DNA of 64,000 nucleotides. It comes from Mycobacterium shigaense. GTDB lineage: Bacteria; Actinomycetota; Actinomycetes; Mycobacteriales; Mycobacteriaceae. Position numbers and translations under genes: made by a program. The notes under the pieces were generated by a model. It saw only the letters and a program-made list of their open reading frames with translations, ran no database searches and was not told the origin of the DNA. The first letter of the stretch is position 1. Each line of letters opens with the position of its first letter. Where the stretch lies: assembly GCF_002356315.1 (NCBI RefSeq), contig NZ_AP018164.1, forward strand, positions 1,240,001 through 1,304,000, written 5' to 3'. Below are positions 38,984 to 47,720 of the stretch, piece after piece.

Positions 38984-39291
38984 CAGCGCTCACAGCAATC
39001 GGGTTCGACGGCCAGCACCAGGCCGACCAGGTCGTTGAGGGCGTGGGCCAACCGCGCGTCGGCCAGCTCGTAACGGCTGCGCCGCCCCTCGGGCACCGCG
39101 ATGACGAGCCCGCAGCCGCGCAGGCAAGCGAGATGATTCGACACGATCTGCCGGGACGCCCCGAGCTCCTCCGCCAAGTCGGAGGGATACCGTCCGCCGT
39201 TGCGCAGCCTGAGCAGGATCGCGGTCCGGGTCGGATCGGACAACGCGTACCCAAACCGTGTCAACGCGTCGCGATGCGCCAGGATCTGCAT
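38983..39291 (-). CDS. cmtR: ArsR/SmtB-family Cd2+/Pb2+ sensor, CmtR-like
   Basis: A 102-aa repressor matching CmtR. The DNA-recognition helix segment HLACLRGCGLV carries C56 and C60 (CmtR C57/C61), and the C-terminal EPDCCER supplies the third thiol near C99/C100 (CmtR C102). An in-frame ATG five codons upstream (39306) is also possible. It is co-transcribed with the CDF transporter, so it is its metal-responsive repressor by inference. A CTGAATTCAG palindrome lies just upstream. Confidence 0.85.
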   Translation of the reverse strand: MQILAHRDALTRFGYALSDPTRTAILLRLRNGGRYPSDLAEELGASRQIVSNHLACLRGCGLVIAVPEGRRSRYELADARLAHALNDLVGLVLAVEPDCCER

Positions 39292-39300
39292 GTCCGGATA

Positions 39301-39334
39301 GTACAACGATTGCTGAATTCAGAAAATCCTGTAC
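39301..39334. promoter_or_regulatory. Palindrome upstream of the cmtR-like gene
   Basis: CTGAATTCAG (39313-39322) is a perfect 10-bp palindrome, flanked by GTAC at 39301-39304 and 39331-39334. It sits about 20-30 nt before the repressor start in AT-rich DNA and is a candidate autoregulatory operator. Confidence 0.4.
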
Positions 39335-39412
39335 TTGGCGCCGAAGCCCGCCAGCCCGGGCACCGTCGTGCAGATCGGCGCCGAACGTCGCAATGTGGGC
39401 GCGGCCCCGTCG

Positions 39413-40147
39413 CTAGCCGACCGCGGCGCCGAAGAGATGTCCGATGCCGTAGGTGAACGCCAATCCCGCCGCGCCGCCGAGCACGACACGCAGCACCGCA
39501 CGCGAGACGTTGCCGCCACCGATCCGGGCGCTGAGCGCGCCGGTGAACGCCAGGGCGACGAGCACCGCGACGAACGTCACGGGGACGCGCCAGGCGTTGG
39601 GCGGCAACAGGATTGACACCAGGGGCAACACCGCGCCGACGATGAACGACGCCGCCGAGGCGCTGGCGGCCTGCCACGGGTTGGCCAGCTCGTCGGGATC
39701 GATGTTGAGCTCGGCGTGGGCGTGAGCGGTCAGCGCGTCGTGCTCGGTCAGCTCCCGGGCGACCAGCGCGGCGGTCTGCGGTGAGAGGCCCCGGCTTTGG
39801 TAAATGGCTGTGAGTTCGGCCAATTCGGCCTCGGGCAGGTGCTTCAACTCATGCCGCTCGATGGCCAGCTGGGCCTTTTCGCTGTCGCGTTGGCTGGACA
39901 CCGACACGTATTCGCCCAGCGCCATCGAGACCGCGCCGCCCACCAGCGCCGCCAGGCCGGCCGTGAAAATCGGGCCGCGTCCGGGGGTGGCCCCGGCCAC
40001 GCCGACGACGATGCCGGCCACCGAGACGATGCCGTCGTTGGCGCCCAGCACCGCGGCCCGCAGGCTGTTCAGCCGGCCGGAGCTGTGGCCGGCGTGCGGT
40101 TCGGCGTCGTGCAGGTGGTCCGCCGGGTCTAGTTGGTCGTTGGTCAT
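39413..40147 (-). CDS. VIT1/CCC1-family iron/manganese transporter
   Basis: A 244-aa membrane protein of the vacuolar-iron-transporter family. It begins with an acidic/His-rich lead (DPADHLHDAEPHAGHSSG), then TM1 SLRAAVLGANDGIVSVAGIVVGVAGA with the conserved NDG, TM2 ALVGGAVSMALGEYVSVSSQRDSE, and a cytosolic metal-binding helical region with E/H residues (ERHELKHLPEAELAELTAIY). Three more helices follow. It should remove or store excess Fe2+/Mn2+. It is alone, with no IdeR box that I can see. Confidence 0.88.
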   Translation of the reverse strand: MTNDQLDPADHLHDAEPHAGHSSGRLNSLRAAVLGANDGIVSVAGIVVGVAGATPGRGPIFTAGLAALVGGAVSMALGEYVSVSSQRDSEKAQLAIERHELKHLPEAELAELTAIYQSRGLSPQTAALVARELTEHDALTAHAHAELNIDPDELANPWQAASASAASFIVGAVLPLVSILLPPNAWRVPVTFVAVLVALAFTGALSARIGGGNVSRAVLRVVLGGAAGLAFTYGIGHLFGAAVG

Positions 40148-40267
40148 GCCGCTCAGCGAAGCGTATGTTCGGCCGACGCGCTAGCAAGCCAAGCCTCATC
40201 AAACTCGCCGGTCAGAGGCGTTAGCGTTGGCTCGGCCGGGGTGCCGGGCGTTAGGGTGGCGACAACC

Positions 40268-40759
40268 ATGACGATCATCCATGACTTGCCCGCCCATGTG
40301 CTGTTTGTTCATTTCCTCGTCGTCTTGGCGCCACTGACGGCGCTGCTGGAAATCGTGTGCGCCCTGTGGCCCGCGGCGCGGCGCGGACAACTCGGCTGGC
40401 TTACCGGCATCCTCGCCGTCGTGACGATGGTGCTGACGCCGATCACCGCCGATGCCGGCGGATGGCTGTATGACCTGCGGCGCAGCCCCAGCCCGATTCT
40501 GCAGCAGCACGCCGAGCTGGGCGACACCATCGTCTATTTCGCCGTTGCGTTATTGGTCGTCGCCGCCGGTCTTTTGGTGCTGGGACGAATCGAGCGGCGG
40601 TCCGGATCGCGCGGCCGGGTCGTCAACGCCTCGGTCGCGATCGCCGCCATCGTGGTGGGTGTCGCGACGATGATCCAGATCTACCGGGTCGGCGACGCCG
40701 GCGCGCAATCGGTGTGGGGCAACGAGATAGCGCATCTGAAGCAGGCCAATCCCAAGTAG
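40268..40759 (+). CDS. DUF2231 family membrane protein
   Basis: A 163-aa four-helix membrane protein beginning MTIIHDLPAHVLFVHFLVVLAPLTALLE; the HxLxVHFPI-like opening is the DUF2231 signature, with histidines that could bind haem or metal. No function is assigned. The ATG at 40268 fits that opening; the frame is open to 40133. It is divergent from the VIT transporter. Confidence 0.8.
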   Translation: MTIIHDLPAHVLFVHFLVVLAPLTALLEIVCALWPAARRGQLGWLTGILAVVTMVLTPITADAGGWLYDLRRSPSPILQQHAELGDTIVYFAVALLVVAAGLLVLGRIERRSGSRGRVVNASVAIAAIVVGVATMIQIYRVGDAGAQSVWGNEIAHLKQANPK

Positions 40760-40784
40760 GCCGGGTTGGGGCTACCCTCGAGAC

Positions 40785-41321
40785 ATGCTCGCAGCATTTG
40801 GATTCGAAACCATGGGTGTGGTCGTGGGGGACATGTTCTTCGTTGACCCGAACCCGAACGAGGGCCAGGAAACCCCGGAACGGGGAGTCCGGCTGGAACT
40901 TCGTCTCGTCGATCGGGCCGAGCCGCAGGGGTCCATTTACGCCGGCGTCCCGATCTCCTTCAACCGCCCGGTCTGGCGGGTAGACCTGTTCGGGTCCACC
41001 GAGAGCCCGCCGGGGACCCTGGACCGGGCCCATCACCACCCCCGGTTCACGGGCTGGGAACCCGGCCGGCGGAATTTCGTGCCCGAGCTGTCGGCCGACC
41101 CGGTGGCGTGGTTGGCGGGGGAGTTGGCCGATCCGGCCGCCGTGCTGGCCAGGGCGGGAGTCGAACCCGACGAGGTCACCGAGGCCGACAAGGCGGGACT
41201 CGCCGCGGCGGCCCCGGAGATCGTGGCGGCGGTGCGACGGATGCTCGACGGCGTGCGCGACGGTGAGCTTGCGCCCGCGCCGCCCGAGCCGGTCGCGGCC
41301 GCCCGCACCGGCTGGCTCTAA
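40785..41321 (+). CDS. Hypothetical protein
   Basis: A 178-aa soluble protein that I do not recognise. The first half looks like a beta-rich domain (GVVVGDMFFVDPNPNEGQE, GVRLELRLVD, VWRVDLFGSTESPPGTLDRAHHHP with a triple His). The second half is helical and acidic with an Ala-rich end. The coding bias is normal for the window. It lies 25 nt after the DUF2231 gene. Confidence 0.65.
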   Translation: MLAAFGFETMGVVVGDMFFVDPNPNEGQETPERGVRLELRLVDRAEPQGSIYAGVPISFNRPVWRVDLFGSTESPPGTLDRAHHHPRFTGWEPGRRNFVPELSADPVAWLAGELADPAAVLARAGVEPDEVTEADKAGLAAAAPEIVAAVRRMLDGVRDGELAPAPPEPVAAARTGWL

Positions 41322-41382
41322 GCCATTTGCGTGCCGGCGGAAGCAGGGTCGCGTAGGGTGAGCGTTAACAACGCGAGGATGG

Positions 41383-41622
41383 GTGCAGGTGAACAGCCAG
41401 GACTGGTACGACGCGCCGCAGATTCATCCGTCGAAGATCGGGGTCGGTGACGTTATCGGCACCGTTCGTCCCACCGCCTCGCGCCTCACCGTGAAACTGA
41501 TCAGCGGGTCGCAGTCGGCACCGCGCCGGTGGACGTTCTTCACCCGTGATGCCAACGGCCAGCAGCGCACGACGACGTTTGGCGAGGACGACCTAGTTCG
41601 CCGGTACGCCAAGGCATCCTGA
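41383..41622 (+). CDS. Small hypothetical protein
   Basis: A 79-aa basic soluble protein (start GTG 41383, or GTG 41389 giving VNSQDWYDAPQI). It looks like a single small beta domain (GVGDVIGTVRPTASRLTVKLISGS... RRWTFFTRDANGQQRTTTFGEDDLV). I do not recognise a family. Its 3' end overlaps the decayed XRE regulator by 30 nt on the opposite strand. Confidence 0.5.
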   Translation: MQVNSQDWYDAPQIHPSKIGVGDVIGTVRPTASRLTVKLISGSQSAPRRWTFFTRDANGQQRTTTFGEDDLVRRYAKAS

Positions 41623-42332
41623 GGGCGAGAAGTCGGGACGCGGATCCCGTGTCCACAACTGGTCCAACGCCTCTCGGCTCTCATCGTCGGCGGCGCGGCA
41701 TATCATCAGACGTTGGTCCGTATCTTGAAGGGGGATAAGGACTTCGAAGTCGACGGCGATCGCGCCGACGTCGGGATGTCGCAGGGCCTTGCTTCCCCGG
41801 CCGTTGACCGCGACGCTTCCTTCGGCCCACAACCGCGCGAACTCGTCGTCGTGAGACATGAATTCGGCGAACAGGTCGGCCAACGCCTGATCATCCTGAT
41901 GGGCGGCCCACACGGCGCGCAGGTGAGCAACCCCTTCCCGCACTACGCGATCACGGTCAACGTAGTACTCGCGTATCTGGGGGTGCATCAGGCACAGCCA
42001 CATCGAGTTGCGTTGCGAGGGGGGCAGGGTGTCGAAATCCACTAATAGCTGGGTTATTTCGCGGTTCCAGGCCAGGATGTCGAAGCGGTGGTTCATCAGC
42101 ATCGCCGGCAGGGGCGACAGTTCATCGACCAGATCCACCAGTGGCGGGGCCGCAGCGGTGGCGAGCTTGTCCGACCTACGTGGTCGCTGCCCGGTCAGGT
42201 CGAATAGGTAGGCGCGTTCGGCGGCGGTCAGGCGCAGCGCCCGCGCTAATGACTCCACCACGTTCGCGGAGGGTCGGAGCCCGCGCGCCTGTTCCAGCCG
42301 GACGACGTAGTCGATACTGACCCCGGCCAGTT
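41593..42332 (-). pseudogene. XRE-family regulator with MmyB-like ligand domain, 5' end deleted
   Basis: The surviving frame codes the second half of the helix-turn-helix (ELAGVSIDYVVRLEQARGLRPSANVVESLARALRL) and the whole MmyB-like C-terminal domain (LPAMLMNHRFDILAWNREITQLL ... HPDVGAIAVDFEVLIPLQ). The HTH start, normally 20-40 residues more, is missing: upstream of about 42332 the frame is antisense to an aldo/keto reductase remnant. Without the first HTH helices it is not expected to bind DNA. Family members usually control a divergent oxidoreductase, which fits the neighbour. Confidence 0.8.
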
Positions 42333-42875
42333 CGCTGCAAATCGAATGCAACCTGATCGAGCGCACCGGCGAACGGGACTTGATCCCCATGGCGCAGGAG
42401 ATGGGATTGGGGGTGATCCCGTATGCACCGCTGGCCGGTGGGGTACTCAGCGGCAAATACAGCCGCAGCGACCTCACCGCGACGAACATCGCCTCCGGCG
42501 ACGGCACCCGCAAGAGCTTCAACTCCGCCTTGGGCACGCTCACCGAGCGCAACCTCGGCATCGCCGATGCCGTGAAGTAGACGGCCAGCGAAATGGGTCG
42601 CACACCCGCGCAGGTCGGATTGGCTTGGACCCTGCGGAATCCGGGGGTGACGGCACCGATCATCGGCGCGCGCACGCCCCATCAGCTCGAGGAGAACCTT
42701 GGGTGCCCCGGATGTCAGCTTCACCGCCGGCCAGCTGACCCGCCTCGGCGAGGCCAGCGCGATCCGGCTCGGCTTCCGACACGACATTCTTGCCAGTGAC
42801 CACATCCGCACTGTGACGGCGGGCGATCTGACGATCGAAAGCCGGCGCACTCCAGATTCGGTGAGCGCCGCTTGA
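42333..42875 (+). pseudogene. Aldo/keto reductase, 3' half only, with stop and frameshift
   Basis: In frame from about 42335 the sequence reads LQIEC-NLIERTGERDLIPMA, then MGLGVIPYAPLAGGVLSGKYSR, typical of the second half of an aldo/keto reductase barrel. A TAG at 42578-42580 interrupts it. The same frame resumes with [36 protein letters not shown], and after a one-base frameshift near 42705 the C-terminus [21 protein letters not shown] runs to TGA 42873-42875. The N-terminal half with the catalytic Tyr is gone. Three independent lesions make it a clear pseudogene. Confidence 0.85.
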
Positions 42876-42942
42876 GGCGCCTGGCCGGCTCGGGGCTCCT
42901 AGCCCAGCCGCTCGACGATGGAGCCAGAGGTTCGCAAAACAA

Positions 42943-43521
42943 CTAGCTCGGCGGGTTCTGCGTCCTGCCGGGATTCGGAAACGCCGGGTTAGTGTAGGCC
43001 GGCGTCTGAGGCTCTTCGCCGGGATTCGAACTCTCTGCTTGTGGTGGCCCGGACACTGCCGCAGCCGGTGAAGTCGGAGGCCCTCGATGTTCGGGCGGTG
43101 GCGGCTTGGGTACCAAGTAGTTCCTCCACGCGCCCGGTGGGTTTGGTGCAGGGCCGATGGTGTTGTCCGGCCAGCGCCATGAACACCCCCCGATAGCGCC
43201 GCCGAAATCGCCTGCAGGAATGGTTAATCCAAAACCCATAAAAGTTGCACCGATGGGGGCATTACCACCTGGACCACCCAGGTTCCATCCGCCATATTCG
43301 CAGTGCCAGTGCGTGCTGTTCTCTTCGATAGGGAAATCGCAGTAGTACGACGTGGCCCCCGCCTCGAAATTACTTCCGCCAATACCGGGATAGTCGCACA
43401 CGCCAGGGCCTGGAATGTTGCCGCCCGGCCCGGCCCAGGCCGCGGGGGAATTGAGGAGTGCCCATAACGTAACGCCTGGCGCTACAAGTAATCTACTTCC
43501 CTTGCTCAGCGACTCTTTCAC
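42943..43521 (-). CDS. Secreted hypothetical protein, Pro/Gly-rich C-terminus
   Basis: A 192-aa protein from a GTG at 43521. Residues 1-30 form a signal peptide (basic start, LLVAPGVTLWALLNSPAAWA, cleavage after AWA). The mature part has a Cys/Trp/Gly-rich domain (GVCDYPGIGG, YYCDFPIEENSTHWHCEYGGW, GGCSWRWPDN) with about four conserved-looking cysteines, then a proline-rich tail. Mycobacteria have several such exported proteins of unknown role. Upstream ATG 43572 would lengthen it without a better signal peptide. Confidence 0.65.
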   Translation of the reverse strand: MKESLSKGSRLLVAPGVTLWALLNSPAAWAGPGGNIPGPGVCDYPGIGGSNFEAGATSYYCDFPIEENSTHWHCEYGGWNLGGPGGNAPIGATFMGFGLTIPAGDFGGAIGGCSWRWPDNTIGPAPNPPGAWRNYLVPKPPPPEHRGPPTSPAAAVSGPPQAESSNPGEEPQTPAYTNPAFPNPGRTQNPPS

Positions 43522-43886
43522 TGTAAACACCTTCTGGCCTCGGCAGTGGCAGCACGTGCCTCGAGTCTGCATCCTGCAATAGCAGTGTGTCTACCACAAT
43601 CATCAGATTCGCTGTGGCTGAACGTAAGTCCCGCGACTCGCTTCGAACTTTTCCGCCGAGCGAGCTGCCAGATCGATCTGCCGGCGAGCGGTGCGTGCAT
43701 GAATATCTTCGTTGCGCGTTGGACCAGCTCCCGAACCACATGTTCCGGAGCCCATCATGCCTCGCTTCATCGGCGGCATTCCTGGAAGATACTGACCGCG
43801 GCGCTAGCACCCAAGGCGGCAAAGAGTGTCCGCCGAGCGAATCTAACCACCGCGAAAAATGTTGGTGGGTAACGCTATTGATGCGG
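43522..43886. other. 365-nt gap without a recognisable gene
   Basis: Between the secreted protein and the SHOCT-like gene the sequence has only short overlapping frames on both strands with no family resemblance and atypical codon bias. Base composition is somewhat less GC-rich than the flanks. It may be decayed DNA plus the promoter of the secreted protein. Confidence 0.4.
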
Positions 43887-44129
43887 CTACATTAATCGTC
43901 GATACCATTGGTCGTTGTCCTCCGGCTCAGCGCGAGGGCTGTCCCAAAACATGGATCCCGTCCGGGCTGGAGCCGGATCGCTGAGCGCGGGCGGACCGCT
44001 TCGTCGCCTGGTGAGAAAGCCGCCCGCAAGGATGCCGGCGACGATGACAGCACCCCACAGCACTGCCATCACCAGAGCCTCCGGCAGGCATCCAGCCCAG
44101 CCCCAGCCGATCCCGTGGAACCACATCAT
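43887..44129 (-). CDS. Small membrane protein with SHOCT-like C-terminus
   Basis: An 80-aa protein: MMWFHGIGWGWAGC opening rich in aromatic residues, one hydrophobic helix (ALVMAVLWGAVIVAGILAGGFL), a basic stop-transfer, then EDNDQWYRRLM. Mycobacterial copper-associated proteins often combine such an opening with a SHOCT motif ending in EYRRRL; here only the last residues of that motif remain. It is downstream of the Met/His-rich membrane protein, 34 nt away, and probably in the same copper-regulated transcript. Confidence 0.6.
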   Translation of the reverse strand: MMWFHGIGWGWAGCLPEALVMAVLWGAVIVAGILAGGFLTRRRSGPPALSDPAPARTGSMFWDSPRAEPEDNDQWYRRLM

Positions 44130-44163
44130 GTTTGCATCGCCTCCGCACTCATCACTTTGACCG

Positions 44164-44487
44164 CTACGGGCGGGGGCCGCTGGGCGGCATCATCGCGCCC
44201 GGTTTCATGTGCCCGTCCGGCTTCATCATTTGCTCGCCGTGCTTCATCTCGGCACAGGAGGCCATCATCCCCGATCCCATGTGGCCGTAGTGCGCGCCGC
44301 CGAAATTCCAACTCAGGAAGAAGCCCGAGAAGAAGATTGCCGCGACGATGAAGAGGCCGCCGGCGACTATTCCCACCCACGCCAATGCCTGGTTCAGGCG
44401 ACTCGGTCGGTGGGGTGAGTCCGTGGGTATGTCGGTCGTGACGCCGGAGTTGTCGGCCGGTGCGGAAACGTCGCTGGCGCTTGCCAT
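44164..44487 (-). CDS. Met/His-rich single-pass membrane protein, probable copper-binding
   Basis: A 107-aa protein with a cytosolic N-terminus, one helix (ALAWVGIVAGGLFIVAAIFFSGFFLSW) and an extracytoplasmic tail rich in metal ligands: HYGHMGSGMMASCAEMKHGEQMMKPDGHMKPGAMM, with about nine Met, four His and one Cys. Such Mxx/HM repeats bind Cu(I)/Ag(I). It is divergent from the CsoR-type gene with a strong palindrome between them. Copper sequestration in the envelope is inferred. Confidence 0.7.
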   Translation of the reverse strand: MASASDVSAPADNSGVTTDIPTDSPHRPSRLNQALAWVGIVAGGLFIVAAIFFSGFFLSWNFGGAHYGHMGSGMMASCAEMKHGEQMMKPDGHMKPGAMMPPSGPRP

Positions 44488-44528
44488 GAGTTGAATCTCC
44501 TGTCCCGAAGCAGTGGATTACTCGTCAT

Positions 44529-44558
44529 GCTACCCCACCCAGGGTGGGGTGGGATAGC
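44529..44558. promoter_or_regulatory. Palindromic copper operator (CsoR/RicR type)
   Basis: ACCCCACCC (44532-44540), one base, GGGTGGGGT (44542-44550) is a perfect 9-1-9 inverted repeat, framed by GCTA (44529-44532) and TAGC (44555-44558). GC-rich TACCC/GGGTA-type palindromes are bound by CsoR/RicR proteins. It lies between the copper-type membrane gene and the CsoR-like gene and can control both directions. Confidence 0.75.
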
Positions 44559-44606
44559 ATGACCCGATGAGATGATCGCCTGACGGCAAGCCAGAGGGAG
44601 ACAGCG

Positions 44607-44972
44607 ATGCCTCAGGAAATGACAGCGAAGAAGCGGGCGGCGCTCAACCGACTCAGGACGGTGCGCGGACATCTCGACGGGATCATTCGCATGCTGGAAA
44701 ACGACGCTTACTGCATTGACGTCATGAAGCAGATTTCTGCTACCCAGTCCGCGTTGGAACGGACCAACCGGGTGATGCTGCACAACCACCTGGAGACCTG
44801 CTTCTCGGAGGCGGTCATGGATGGCCGAGCAGCGATCGCGGTCGACGAACTCGTTGACGCGCTCAAGTTCAGTCCCGCGTTGACCGGGCCGGATTCCGCT
44901 TTGAATGACACCGCCCCAGGTGAAGCCGTGACCGCCGGCGCACCCTGCGCCGGTTCAGAACACCAGGCCTGA
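44607..44972 (+). CDS. CsoR/RicR-family copper-sensing repressor
   Basis: A 121-aa all-helical repressor. The Cu(I) ligands C36 (AYCIDV), H61 and C65 (HNHLETCFSE) stand at exactly the CsoR positions, and RTVRGHLDGIIRMLE is the conserved DNA-facing helix. The C-terminal extension (about residues 90-121) has an extra Cys and His. ATG 44607 has GAGGGAGA upstream. Cu(I) should release it from the 44529-44558 operator. Whether it is CsoR proper or the RicR-type paralogue is not decided by the sequence, so no symbol is given. Confidence 0.88.
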   Translation: MPQEMTAKKRAALNRLRTVRGHLDGIIRMLENDAYCIDVMKQISATQSALERTNRVMLHNHLETCFSEAVMDGRAAIAVDELVDALKFSPALTGPDSALNDTAPGEAVTAGAPCAGSEHQA

Positions 44973-44986
44973 CCGAAGGCTGCGAC

Positions 44987-46174
<1,188 letters not shown>

Positions 46175-46216
46175 GACTCCTCCTTGAGTCCATTATCGGC
46201 CCTGAGTATGGCTCGA

Positions 46217-46242
46217 TATACCCAGCAAAACGCCTAGGTATA
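46217..46242. promoter_or_regulatory. Inverted repeat between thiolase and HxlR gene
   Basis: TATACC (46217-46222) and GGTATA (46237-46242) are separated by 14 nt in the 99-nt divergent gap. HxlR regulators bind such dispersed TATAC-type repeats, so this is a candidate operator for both genes. Confidence 0.45.
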
Positions 46243-46273
46243 CTAAAATCAACCCAGACGGGAGGTGATTTAG

Positions 46274-46747
46274 ATGACATTTCTGCAAGGTGTGCTGGCG
46301 GACCGGGACAAATGGTCGGCGGTCGGTCAGTGCGCGATCGAGAAGACGATGGCGGTGGTGGGCACCAAGTCCGCGATGTTGATCATGCGCGAGGCGTATT
46401 ACGGCACCACGCGGTTCGACGACTTCGCCCGCCGGGTCGGCATCACCAAGGCGGCGACCTCCGCGCGGCTGGCCGAGCTGGTCGAGCTGGGGTTGCTGGA
46501 GCGGCGGCCCTACCAGGAGCCCGGGCAGCGCAGCCGCGAGGAGTACGTGCTGACCAAGGCCGGCATCGACTTCATGCCAGTGGTCTGGGCCCTTTTCGAG
46601 TGGGGGCGCAATCACCTGCCGGGGCGCAACCGGCTGCGGCTGACGCACCAGGGGTGCGGCGCCGGGGCGACCGTCGAAATCCGATGCGCCGAAGGGCATT
46701 TGGTGCCCCCCGACGAACTCGGCATGCGGCTGGCTAAGTCTCCCTGA
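46274..46747 (+). CDS. HxlR-family winged-helix regulator
   Basis: A 157-aa protein. The conserved core CAIEKTMAVVGTKSAMLIMREAYYGTTRFDDFARRVGITKAATSARLAELVELGLLERR is the HxlR winged helix. The C-terminal 45 residues carry two or three cysteines (GCGAGATVEIRCAEGH) that might form a small redox or metal site. GGAGGTGA lies 5-12 nt upstream of the ATG. It overlaps the rsgA 3' end by 14 nt. It probably controls the divergent thiolase. Confidence 0.85.
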   Translation: MTFLQGVLADRDKWSAVGQCAIEKTMAVVGTKSAMLIMREAYYGTTRFDDFARRVGITKAATSARLAELVELGLLERRPYQEPGQRSREEYVLTKAGIDFMPVVWALFEWGRNHLPGRNRLRLTHQGCGAGATVEIRCAEGHLVPPDELGMRLAKSP

Positions 46748-47720
46748 GTGCGGCGAGCAAGCGCCGCGCGGCGGCGACGCGGCGGGCGGCCGGTCCGGTG
46801 AGCGCGTCCAGCGCGCATTCGGGGTCGGCCGGCGGTCCCATGTGTCCGCAGCCGCGCGGGCAATCCTGCACGGTCTCAGCCAGATCCGAGAAGGCCATGA
46901 GCACGTCGTCGGGCTGGATGTGGGCCAGGCCGAAGGAGCGGATGCCCGGGGTGTCGATCACCCAGCCCGACCCCTCGGTTTGCAGCGGCAGGGCCACCGA
47001 CTGCGTCGACGTGTGCCGCCCGCGGCCGATATCGGTCACCTCGCCGACGGCCCGATCCGCCTCGGGCACAAGGCGATTCACCAACGTCGACTTGCCGACC
47101 CCGGAATGCCCCAGCAGGACGGTGATCCTGCCGATCAGCAGGTCGGCCACGGCCAGCAGGGGATCGTCGCGACCGGCGGCGACGACGGTCAGGTTCAGAT
47201 CGGCGAATTGCTTGGCGAACGGTTCCGGCGGGGCAAGGTCAGTCTTGGTCAAGCACAGGATCGGGGTCAGCCCGCCGGCATACGCCGCGATCAGCGCCCG
47301 GTCGACCAGCCCGGTGCGAGGCGGCGGATCGGCCAGGGCCACCACGATCAGCAGCTGATCGGCGTTGGCGACCACCACGCGCTCGGTGGGATCGGTGTCG
47401 TCGGCGGTACGCCGCAACACCGTTCGCCGCTCCGCCCGGCGCACGATGCGGGCCAGGGTGTCGGTGCGCCCTGACACATCCCCGACGACGTCCACGTCGT
47501 CGCCGACGACGATCGGGGTGCGCCCAAGTTCACGGGCGCGCATCGCAGTGACCCGGCGATCGGGATCCCCGCCCAGCACGCAGCCCCAGCGGCCGCGGTC
47601 GACGCTGACCACCATGGCCGCTTCGGCGTCGGCGTGTTCGGGGCGGGTCTTGGTCCGGGGCCGTGTGCCCCGACCGGACCGGACTTTGACGTCGGATTCG
47701 TCGTAGTCGCCTGGCCTCAA
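46734..47720 (-). CDS. rsgA: Ribosome small-subunit-dependent GTPase RsgA
   Basis: A 328-aa circularly permuted GTPase aiding 30S maturation. G4 (TKTD) precedes G1 (GHSGVGKST), then G3 (DTPG); an N-terminal OB fold and a C-terminal zinc knuckle ([18 protein letters not shown]) complete the family layout. The start is TTG at 47720, overlapping the aroA TGA (TTGA), so translation is probably coupled to aroA. This returns to the M. tuberculosis core order. Confidence 0.93.
   Translation of the reverse strand: MRPGDYDESDVKVRSGRGTRPRTKTRPEHADAEAAMVVSVDRGRWGCVLGGDPDRRVTAMRARELGRTPIVVGDDVDVVGDVSGRTDTLARIVRRAERRTVLRRTADDTDPTERVVVANADQLLIVVALADPPPRTGLVDRALIAAYAGGLTPILCLTKTDLAPPEPFAKQFADLNLTVVAAGRDDPLLAVADLLIGRITVLLGHSGVGKSTLVNRLVPEADRAVGEVTDIGRGRHTSTQSVALPLQTEGSGWVIDTPGIRSFGLAHIQPDDVLMAFSDLAETVQDCPRGCGHMGPPADPECALDALTGPAARRVAAARRLLAALRET

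Noticed and set aside
43546..43895. Overlapping 102-109-aa frames between the secreted protein and the SHOCT-like gene
   Set aside because: They exist on both strands with Ser/Arg-rich random-looking composition, no ribosome binding site and no family match.
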